NCBI GenBank assembly: GCA_903933385.1 | Contig: CAIZJW010000296.1 | Span: forward strand, 1 to 32,154 | Length of the DNA stretch: 32,154 nucleotides | DNA from: an uncultured Silvanigrella sp. | GTDB taxonomy: Bacteria > Bdellovibrionota_B > Oligoflexia > Silvanigrellales > Silvanigrellaceae | Reading direction: 5' to 3' | Shown here: piece by piece, positions 25,407 to 32,154 of the stretch | Numbering within the stretch: the first letter of the stretch is position 1 | Layout: each line of letters opens with the position of its first letter | Position numbers and translations under genes: made by a program | Notes under the pieces: model-generated | Database searches by the model: none | The model's input: only the letters and a program-made list of their open reading frames with translations | What the model was told of the DNA's origin: nothing

Positions 25407-26759
25407 ATGAAGAAGATACTTATTGCCAACCGCGGCGAAATTGCGGTTCGTATCATCAGAGCCTGCCGTGAGTTGGGGATGAAGACAGTTGCTGTTTATT
25501 CCCAAGCCGACAAACACAGCCTGCACGCGAAACTTGCGGATGAGGCTATTTGTATCGGTCCTGCGGAAAGCAAAAAGAGCTACCTGAGCATTCCCGCAAT
25601 CATGGCTGCTGCCGAGATCAGCGGCGCCGATGCAATCCATCCAGGTTATGGCTTTTTGTCTGAAAACGCAGCGTTTGCCGATGTTTGTCGGAAATGTGAA
25701 ATTACGTTCATAGGTCCAACTCCTGAGCAAATGCGTGATTTGGGCGAAAAAGTTGCTGCACGTGCAGTTGCACGCCGTGCTGGTTTGCCATTTTTACCTG
25801 GCTCGAACGGTGCGTTGCCTGATTCAGAAACTGCGCGTCGCACGGCACGCGAAATTGGCTATCCCGTTATTCTGAAAGCGAGTGGCGGTGGTGGCGGTCG
25901 AGGAATGAAAATCGTTTACAACGATGCCGAACTCGAAAAAGCATATTTGAATTGTCGCACTGAAGCTGCCGCTGCATTTGGCAACTCTGAAGTCTACTTA
26001 GAAAAGTATTTAGAGAACCCACGTCACGTTGAAATTCAGGTGCTGGCCGACAAACACGGAACCATTCTCCATTTGGGCGAACGTGATTGCAGCGTGCAGA
26101 GACGCCATCAGAAAGTGATTGAAGAGGCGCCTTGTCCTCACATCACTCCCGAATTGCGGGAAAAAGTTGGTGGTTATGCGTTGGCACTGGCGCGTGAAGT
26201 TGGCTATCACGGTGCTGGCACTGTTGAATTTCTCATGGACGACGACAAAAACGTCTACTTCATGGAAATGAATACTCGTATCCAGGTTGAACACCCCGTA
26301 ACGGAACAAGTCACAGGAATTGACCTTTTGCAGTGGCAGATTCGCGTCGCATTTGGCGAGAAACTTCCTTTCAGCCAGGACGACATAAAAATCAAAGGTC
26401 ACTCTATTGAATGTCGTATTAACGCCGAAGATCCGAAAACATTCGCACCATGGCCTGGCCTCATCAATAACTACAGTGTGCCGGGCGGATTTGGAGTTCG
26501 GGTTGATGGCTTTGCTTACCATGGCTACACTGTTGTTCCGCATTACGATTCACTTGTCGCAAAACTGATTGTTTATGCTGATACGCGTGAGCAAGCTCTT
26601 GCGAAAATGGAATCAGCGTTGCGTGAGTATATTATCGATGGCATCCGAACAAATATCCCATTTCATCTCGATGTTCTTGCACATCCTGAGTTTCGCAACA
26701 GTCGGCACTCGACACGCTTCCTTGAGCGAGCGGGTTTTGTGAAAAACAAAGGGTCGTAA
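25407..26759 (+). CDS. accC: Acetyl-CoA carboxylase biotin carboxylase
   Basis: KKILIANRGEIAVRIIRACRELG...IHPGYGFLSENAAFADVC...ILKASGGGGGRGMKIV...FMEMNTRIQVEHPVTE. Confidence 0.97.
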   Translation: MKKILIANRGEIAVRIIRACRELGMKTVAVYSQADKHSLHAKLADEAICIGPAESKKSYLSIPAIMAAAEISGADAIHPGYGFLSENAAFADVCRKCEITFIGPTPEQMRDLGEKVAARAVARRAGLPFLPGSNGALPDSETARRTAREIGYPVILKASGGGGGRGMKIVYNDAELEKAYLNCRTEAAAAFGNSEVYLEKYLENPRHVEIQVLADKHGTILHLGERDCSVQRRHQKVIEEAPCPHITPELREKVGGYALALAREVGYHGAGTVEFLMDDDKNVYFMEMNTRIQVEHPVTEQVTGIDLLQWQIRVAFGEKLPFSQDDIKIKGHSIECRINAEDPKTFAPWPGLINNYSVPGGFGVRVDGFAYHGYTVVPHYDSLVAKLIVYADTREQALAKMESALREYIIDGIRTNIPFHLDVLAHPEFRNSRHSTRFLERAGFVKNKGS

Positions 26760-26780
26760 GCTCAGTTGCTGCTGTCGGAT

Positions 26781-26810
26781 AAAAAAAAGACCCTCTTGGG
26801 TCTTTTTTTT
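26781..26810. terminator. Bidirectional intrinsic terminator between accC and acpS
   Basis: AAAAAAAAGACCC-TCTT-GGGTCTTTTTTTT, perfect inverted repeat with A-tract/U-tract on both sides. Confidence 0.9.
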
Positions 26811-27306
26811 ATTGAGAAAGTTGAATCACGACCGTTGCAATCGCCATGTGAGCATCATGAGAAAGAGAAACATCCATCCCGGAACACACCCCGAGGCGTT
26901 GCAGCTGGGCTTGCGCTGCCTCTGATAAAATGAGTTTTGGACGGCCATTTTCTGCATTTTCAATCCAGGCATCCAGGGGCCCCATGCCTTCGGTGTAAAG
27001 GCCTGTTCCAAGAGCTTTGAAAAATGCCTCCTTGGCAGCAAAACGGGCGGCAAATGAAGAGGCTGGGTGAGTTTTCTTTTTACATTGCTCAATCTCGTTT
27101 GGGTGAAAAACTTTTTTGAGGAAACTTTCCCGCTCGATTGATTTTGCGATTCTTTCCACGGAAACCAGATCCGTTCCAATACGCACGGCTGAAGGGACAG
27201 GAAAACGTTCGGACGTATTCTGATTTTCATTCATGACTTTTGCTGCTGCCCTCTTCAACTGAATCTCGACCGCTTGGTTTTGATTACGGTTTACTTTCGG
27301 AGTCAA
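26809..27306 (-). CDS. acpS: Holo-[acyl-carrier-protein] synthase
   Basis: RIGTDLVSVERIAKSIERE...FARFAAKEAFFKALGTGLYTEGMGPLDAWIENAENGRPKLILS...VSLSHDAHMAIATVV. Start may be ATG 27306 or ATG 27234. Confidence 0.93.
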   Translation of the reverse strand: MTPKVNRNQNQAVEIQLKRAAAKVMNENQNTSERFPVPSAVRIGTDLVSVERIAKSIERESFLKKVFHPNEIEQCKKKTHPASSFAARFAAKEAFFKALGTGLYTEGMGPLDAWIENAENGRPKLILSEAAQAQLQRLGVCSGMDVSLSHDAHMAIATVVIQLSQ

Positions 27307-28513
27307 TCCTCACAAAAGATTTTCCGCGCTCCAAACCATTGCGCCCTGATAGATAGTAGTTAGCACACAGGCACCCTCCCGGTTGTGCGCTGCAGAAGGG
27401 GCCGGCAGCGCGGATGTTGAAGTCACGTAACAGCGGGGTGTCTGGACACTGGAGGAGGTCGGTTGCTGCGCGGATCACTTGCAAAGCGAGAAAATTGATG
27501 AAGTCAGGGTCGGTATCGAAGTTTTTAACGCGAGAGAACGTTTTGACCCCCTGTTTTTTCGCCATTTCTGCATATTCGAGATCAATCTCTACGAGTGTTT
27601 CAATGTGGTCTGAAACAAAAGCAACAGGCCAAACTAGCATGTGTTCTGTGCCTGATGAGCAGAGTTCTTCAATTGTCTTCTCTGTGGTTGGATCCATCCA
27701 GCGCACCGGACCAACAGCGCTCTGCCAGCAGAGTGTCCAGTGAATACCTTCGTGGAGGCCGAGTCGCCTCGTAACCTCCTGAGCAGTGCGCCTGATTTGC
27801 ATCGGGTAGGGATCTCCGTCAGCAACGTAACTGAGCGGTAGGTTGTGGGCGCTGATAAGAAGGTGTTTTCGTCCCTCAGGAAGGGCTTGCCAGCTCTCTT
27901 TGACACGGGATGTCCATAACTCTAAGAAATTAGGATCATCACCATAACTTGCGAAAGAGCGGATACGGATTGAGCCAAGCGAACTATTTGAATTTTGCTC
28001 TAACCCAATCTCACGCAGGCTCGTTCCGGTGGTGGCGCGTGCACAGTGCGGATATTGAGAGAGAAGCCAGAGTTCATCAATCTGGTTGGTTGCGCATTGC
28101 TGCAATACCGTTTTCGCGCGAGGCTCGCTGTAGCGAAACAACGGAATAACACCTGCAAGGCTGAACGGATTCGGGCTTTCATACTGCGATTTGGAGCTAA
28201 AAAGATTTAACCCCTGAGGATTTGCAAAGATAGCAGCTTGGAGCTTTTCCGAAACTCCTCGAGTGATCGGAAGTTGGGGTGAGCCTCCACCCATGTGCTG
28301 GTAGCGAGTTTTTACTTCTTCGAGTCTTTTGTTGATGATTTTGCTCGCAACGAAATTTTGCAGCAGCCCGCCGAGGGGAATATCGAGGAGGTCGGGGTCG
28401 TTGAAGAGTGCACGCAAAAAAGGTTCGACCTCGTCCTGACCGGCGGGGCCACCCATATTGTAAAGAGCAATCATGACGCGTTTTTGAGTATTCATGCTTT
28501 TTTGACTTTTCAC
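27284..28513 (-). CDS. hemH: Ferrochelatase
   Basis: ALYNMGGPAGQDEVEPFLRALFNDPDLLDIP...LLSQYPHCARATTG...LLISAHNLPLSYVADGDPYPMQ...LCWQSAVGPVRWMDPTTEKTIEEL...VWPVAFVSDHIETLVEIDLEY; Cys-rich C-terminus. Confidence 0.95.
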   Translation of the reverse strand: MKSQKSMNTQKRVMIALYNMGGPAGQDEVEPFLRALFNDPDLLDIPLGGLLQNFVASKIINKRLEEVKTRYQHMGGGSPQLPITRGVSEKLQAAIFANPQGLNLFSSKSQYESPNPFSLAGVIPLFRYSEPRAKTVLQQCATNQIDELWLLSQYPHCARATTGTSLREIGLEQNSNSSLGSIRIRSFASYGDDPNFLELWTSRVKESWQALPEGRKHLLISAHNLPLSYVADGDPYPMQIRRTAQEVTRRLGLHEGIHWTLCWQSAVGPVRWMDPTTEKTIEELCSSGTEHMLVWPVAFVSDHIETLVEIDLEYAEMAKKQGVKTFSRVKNFDTDPDFINFLALQVIRAATDLLQCPDTPLLRDFNIRAAGPFCSAQPGGCLCANYYLSGRNGLERGKSFVRIDSESKP

Positions 28514-28616
28514 ACTCTCACTCCTGTGGTCAATGGTCGTCTCCGGTACAAATGTGCCTATGGCATATCCTGACGCAATGACAAGTCTTTGTTGTGTTGA
28601 GAGTGCACAAAGGTCG

Positions 28617-28645
28617 TTGCTGCCTCGAGCTGGGGTGCGTATAGT
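28617..28645 (+). promoter_or_regulatory. Candidate sigma70-type promoter for clpP
   Basis: TTGCTG - 17 bp - TATAGT, ending 53 bp upstream of the clpP ATG. Confidence 0.35.
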
Positions 28646-28698
28646 GAGGTGTGCGGTTTGTTACGTTTGATACTCTCCCCCGCGCATCGGAGAAGCCC

Positions 28699-29283
28699 AT
28701 GCCAAAGATTGAAGAATTGTCTGAGCTGCTTGAAGGCAACACAACTAAGCATTTGTTCCAACAACGAATTATGGTGCTCAGTGAGTCCATCAATGCAGCT
28801 GTTGCCAAGCGCACCATTGAATCCTTGTTGGCTTTGGAAGCCGCGGATCCACAAAAAGACATCTGGATGTTCATCAATAGCCCTGGTGGGGAAGTGAACT
28901 CTGGTTTTGCGATCTACGACACAATGCGTTTTATTCGTCCGAATGTGAAATGTGTTGTCTCGGGTCTTTGTGCATCGATTGCAACTGTTATTCTTTTGGG
29001 AGCTGACAAAGCTCACCGCTATTCGATGCCTAACAGTCGAATTCTCATTCACCAACCTCTCATTGGTGGAACAGTTCAAGGGCAAGCTACAGATATCGAC
29101 ATTACGGCCCGTGAAATTCTCAAAACTCGTGAGAAACTGGTTGACCTCTACAACAAGGAAACTGGGCAGTCTCTTGAGCGCCTGAGAAAAGACGTTGAGC
29201 GTGACTACTGGATGAGCTCACAAGAAGCCATGGAATATGGTTTGATTTCGAGGGTCATCAACGGTTGGGGCGAGGTACGCTAA
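28699..29283 (+). CDS. clpP: ATP-dependent Clp protease proteolytic subunit (ClpP family)
   Basis: WMFINSPGGEVNSGFAIYDTMRFI; nucleophile region GLCASIATVILLGADKAHRYSMPNSRILIHQPLIGG; GQATDIDITAREIL; VERDYWMSSQEAMEYGLI. GGAGAAG upstream of ATG 28699. Confidence 0.94.
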   Translation: MPKIEELSELLEGNTTKHLFQQRIMVLSESINAAVAKRTIESLLALEAADPQKDIWMFINSPGGEVNSGFAIYDTMRFIRPNVKCVVSGLCASIATVILLGADKAHRYSMPNSRILIHQPLIGGTVQGQATDIDITAREILKTREKLVDLYNKETGQSLERLRKDVERDYWMSSQEAMEYGLISRVINGWGEVR

Positions 29284-30766
29284 GCCACGCTTCAAAAGCC
29301 TCTTCAGCACTGAGTAGGGCGTCGGCAACACCGACGCCCTTTTTGTATATTCCGGCAAACCGCAATTCTGGAAAATGTGCCTCGAGCCGCCAGAGAGAGT
29401 TCATGCGCGCGTCGTGTTCGTGATCAGCAATACCGATGGCTCTTGGCCAGCGAACGATTTCTATTTCACTCACTGACTCGTGATTCGTGAGTAAGTCGAG
29501 TGTTTTAAGTTGTTGCAGGCAATAAGTTTTAAGACTCTCATCACTCCATGAGATCATCTCAGGATTGCGATCTCCAGCGAGCAGAATACGGTATGAAAAT
29601 AAGTTTGCAGGGACGTGCTGTGGATAGATAGAGTGAACAAAAAGAACTCCGAGCAACCCGCTCGACTCCCGACGCGCGAGCACACCGAATCCATCGCGTG
29701 TGGCGGGATCGCGCTGCCCGCTCACGTTCACAACAATGAGGTGATGGGTTGGGGTGTTTTGTAGATTTTTCCATTCGAGCTCAGCATCTTTGTTTGCGAA
29801 AACGAGATTAGGTGTGCTCCAGGGGGAAGTTGTCCAAAAAATGCTATCGAAACTGTCATCTTCTTTTTCATTGATGATCAGCTTTCCCGCAGTGTCGAGC
29901 TCGATTTTTTGCACGGGAGAATTGACTCGAATGGTTATCAAAGAGGCTGATTCTTTGAGTTTATCGCTCATTTTTTCGATCAAAGTTTGCATTCCATTGG
30001 GAAAACTCAGTAAACCCCTCGGCCAAGAATAACGCAAAGAAGATTCGACGGTCTGTTTTTTAAGAAGTTTGGCAATGAAGGAGAAGAAAGCGAACCGCAG
30101 CAAACTTCCATGAGCTACATCAATTTGGGAGAGGCGTGGGAAAGCATGTCGAGCGAGTAGTTTTTGCGCACCGCCGCCCCAAATTCCAGTCGCGAAGGGA
30201 AGCAAAAAGTTCTCGGCGCAGGCCCGTCCGAAATGGCGTTTGAAAAAATCATACAGATTTTCATCGGGGTTTGGTGGAGTATTTTGTCGTGAACGAAACA
30301 ATTCAGCGATCAATCGGAGAATCTGTAGGGGACTCAGAAGCCTATTTTTCCAAAGGGAAAAAGGGTTTGCAGAGAGGGGAGCAATCCGACCTGAAGGAGC
30401 AATCACGTAGCGAGTCGCATGTTGCTTCTGTGTTGGAGGGGTAATGACATCCTTTGGCTGCAGGCCAATGTCCTCAAGTGCCCTTAAAAAAATGGTTCTA
30501 CTCGATAAAACACCCTGGGCTCCCGACTCTACAAGAAGCCCTGATGAGTTTTTGCGTGTCTGAAGAAATCCTCCGACCTCACTTCTCTTTTCGAAAATCA
30601 CGACTTCAACCGGGCGCTGGACCATTCCATTTTCGTTTAGTTTCTTGAACAACAAGGCGATCCGCAGGCCGGTGCAGCCAGCCCCGACAACAGCAACCCG
30701 AATTGGTTTGTTGGTTTCAAAGTGAGAGTTTTCTGAGGAACAAAAGGACTTTGGTTGTGAGAGCAT
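29258..30766 (-). CDS. hemY: Protoporphyrinogen oxidase (oxygen-dependent, HemY/PPOX family)
   Basis: VAVVGAGCTGLRIALLFKKL...EKRSEVGGFLQT...GLLVESGAQGVLSSRTIFLRALEDIGL; C-terminal RFAGIYKKGVGVADALLSAEEA. Start ATG 30766 (AGGAG 12 nt upstream) or 30814. Confidence 0.88.
   Translation of the reverse strand: MLSQPKSFCSSENSHFETNKPIRVAVVGAGCTGLRIALLFKKLNENGMVQRPVEVVIFEKRSEVGGFLQTRKNSSGLLVESGAQGVLSSRTIFLRALEDIGLQPKDVITPPTQKQHATRYVIAPSGRIAPLSANPFSLWKNRLLSPLQILRLIAELFRSRQNTPPNPDENLYDFFKRHFGRACAENFLLPFATGIWGGGAQKLLARHAFPRLSQIDVAHGSLLRFAFFSFIAKLLKKQTVESSLRYSWPRGLLSFPNGMQTLIEKMSDKLKESASLITIRVNSPVQKIELDTAGKLIINEKEDDSFDSIFWTTSPWSTPNLVFANKDAELEWKNLQNTPTHHLIVVNVSGQRDPATRDGFGVLARRESSGLLGVLFVHSIYPQHVPANLFSYRILLAGDRNPEMISWSDESLKTYCLQQLKTLDLLTNHESVSEIEIVRWPRAIGIADHEHDARMNSLWRLEAHFPELRFAGIYKKGVGVADALLSAEEAFEAWLSVPRPNR
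29316..29344 (+). terminator. Rho-independent terminator of clpP, embedded in the 3' end of hemY
   Basis: AGGGCGTCGG - CAACA - CCGACGCCCT followed by TTTTT (sharing one T); 10-bp perfect GC-rich stem 33 bp after the clpP stop. Confidence 0.9.
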
Positions 30767-30884
30767 AAAAGATAGGCGCTCCTGCGCAGGGAGGTGAATT
30801 CTTGGGCCCTGCATCTGTTTCTTTCACAAATTCATTGTGTATCATGATTCGCGAACTGTTTTCCATGCAACGAAGGTCAGTCAA

Positions 30885-32154
30885 ATGATGGCACCAGCAA
30901 ACGACGCTCGCTCGGCTCACGAAGATTTCTTTGAAAAACGCCTGTCCGTGCTCGAGAGGGCTCAACGCCGTGTGATGCAGCGGCTTTCTTTTTGGTCGCG
31001 CAGAGAGGAACGCTTCGCATTGGCGAGGCTACTCACAGCCGCTCTCTTGGTCATGGTCCTGGCTGGGTTTTACCGACGCCTCGATGCATCCCAGGTTTTT
31101 TTGGGTTGGTTAGGTTTTTTGATCTTGTTCTTTTTTCTTGGAAGCATTCATGCTCGACTCAAGCGAATTAGAGCTCGTTGTGAAGGTGTTGCGGGTGTTT
31201 TTGCCGCAGAAGTTTTGCGTGTGAGCCGCGATTGGGAGAGTTTACGCAATTCGCGTTCACCAGAACGCGGGCAGCTTTGGCAAAACTCGATGCAAACTGA
31301 GAACGAGCATCCCTATCGCAGTGACTTGGATCTCACTGGGATTGTCCCGTTGTGGCTTGATACATGCACCCTCGCTGAAGGCTCTGCGACTCTCGCACGA
31401 GAACTACTCACTCGTGGAACTGAGCCTCTCAGTGAGCCTGATCTCCTGTCTCGCAGGGAAACGGTAGAAACTCTTGCGGCGCAGAGCAAAGCTTTGCGGC
31501 GTTGGGAGTCGTTCAGAATGGGGCCCTGGGCAAAGGAGTTGGATCGAGTCAGTGATAAAGCCTCGTCTACCGAGGAATCTCCAGAGGGCGCGGATAGGAG
31601 TCCGCAAGAGCGGGAACGGGAGCGTTTATTTCAGCGTTCGCTGCTTGAAATTTTTCTCTGGGGTTTTGTTTTTGCTCAGCTCACATTTTGGTTTATTTTT
31701 GTTCTTCCGGCACTTTTGAAGTTTCTTGAGACGGCCGACGCCACCGTTCTCACCCAACCATCGACCTTGTTTTTTCTCCTTTTGGTGCTGGGGGCATTGT
31801 TTTGGGAGGCTTGGCGGCGCAAGGTACAAATGTCTACAGGCTCCTTGGGCCTTCGGGAGCTCAAGGTTCTCGCGGCACTTGAAGACGTTGCGCGATGCCT
31901 CCCAGGAGACAAAAGCAGAAGGGCAATTGTGCCTGTTTCAGCGGGTCGACGTTTCCGTTTTTTGCGGACAACATTTGAGCTCGGTGAAGTCAGACGCAAT
32001 CCAATTGTTTGGCTCATTCTCAACATTCTGCTGCCCTTTGATGCTCTTTCCTTTGCTGTGACATTGTTGGCACACAGGCTCATAGACGGACGATTTGAGC
32101 AGTGGTGGAGTGATGTCGTGGCATTCGACTTTCACGCAGCGCTCGCTCGAGTGA
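30885..32154 (+). CDS. MutS-family membrane-associated protein, N-terminal part (truncated by window end)
   Basis: Manual translation from ATG 30885 stays open to 32154 (423 codons): two TM pairs, then HPYRSDLDLTGIVPLWLDTCTLAEGSATLARELLTRGTEPLSEPDLLSRRETVETLA (MutS core-like) and NPIVWLILNILLPFDALSFA. Not listed in the ORF track because no stop occurs in the window. Confidence 0.78.
   Translation, partial: MMAPANDARSAHEDFFEKRLSVLERAQRRVMQRLSFWSRREERFALARLLTAALLVMVLAGFYRRLDASQVFLGWLGFLILFFFLGSIHARLKRIRARCEGVAGVFAAEVLRVSRDWESLRNSRSPERGQLWQNSMQTENEHPYRSDLDLTGIVPLWLDTCTLAEGSATLARELLTRGTEPLSEPDLLSRRETVETLAAQSKALRRWESFRMGPWAKELDRVSDKASSTEESPEGADRSPQERERERLFQRSLLEIFLWGFVFAQLTFWFIFVLPALLKFLETADATVLTQPSTLFFLLLVLGALFWEAWRRKVQMSTGSLGLRELKVLAALEDVARCLPGDKSRRAIVPVSAGRRFRFLRTTFELGEVRRNPIVWLILNILLPFDALSFAVTLLAHRLIDGRFEQWWSDVVAFDFHAALARV

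Noticed and set aside
26010-26543. 177-aa ORF antisense to accC
   Set aside because: Lies entirely opposite a highly conserved biotin carboxylase gene; no domain features; long antisense ORFs are expected opposite biased codons.
28558-29085. 175-aa ORF antisense to clpP
   Set aside because: Opposite conserved ClpP coding sequence, Cys/His-rich low-plausibility translation with no motif.
31676-32083. 135-aa minus ORF and the overlapping 111-aa plus ORF at the right edge
   Set aside because: Both overlap the open MutS-like frame, which has coherent TM and family-like sequence; these are alternative-frame artefacts.
1-32154. Search for CRISPR arrays, tRNA/rRNA genes, IS elements, integrases or phage genes
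   Set aside because: No regularly spaced repeats, cloverleaf-like sequence, transposase motifs or terminal inverted repeats with target duplications were recognised by eye; a tRNAscan/ISfinder run would be needed to exclude them fully.

Overview
Gene-dense chromosomal window from a Gram-negative bacterium (proteobacterial or Bdellovibrionota-like; taxonomy not resolvable without searches). No rRNA, tRNA, CRISPR array, transposase or phage module was seen. From left to right it holds: an MNT-HEPN toxin-antitoxin-like pair (-); two predicted envelope lipoproteins (NodB-type polysaccharide deacetylase, M23 peptidase; +); a minus-strand block (two FtsX/LolCE-like permeases, aat, gapN-like aldehyde dehydrogenase, a hypothetical). 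Divergent to that block is a predicted outer-membrane barrel, a LolD/MacB-type ATPase and a LolA-like protein. Next come a subtilase, a 7TMR-DISM histidine kinase, an SQR-like flavoprotein, a potABCD-like polyamine transporter flanked in the same orientation by a predicted OM protein and a degenerate PP2C/SpoIIE-like protein, efp-accB-accC, acpS-hemH, clpP and hemY/PPOX. The right edge carries the N-terminal part of a membrane-anchored MutS-family protein that the ORF track missed because it runs off the window. The observations most worth follow-up are: (i) the split Lol-like five-component cluster; (ii) a perfect 10-bp terminator hairpin for clpP lying inside the conserved C-terminal codons of the convergent hemY; (iii) a duplicated cysteine module at the end of the NodB deacetylase; (iv) a likely catalytically dead PP2C-like protein in the polyamine operon; (v) the truncated MutS-like membrane protein. 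All annotation is by reading translated motifs; no database search was run.
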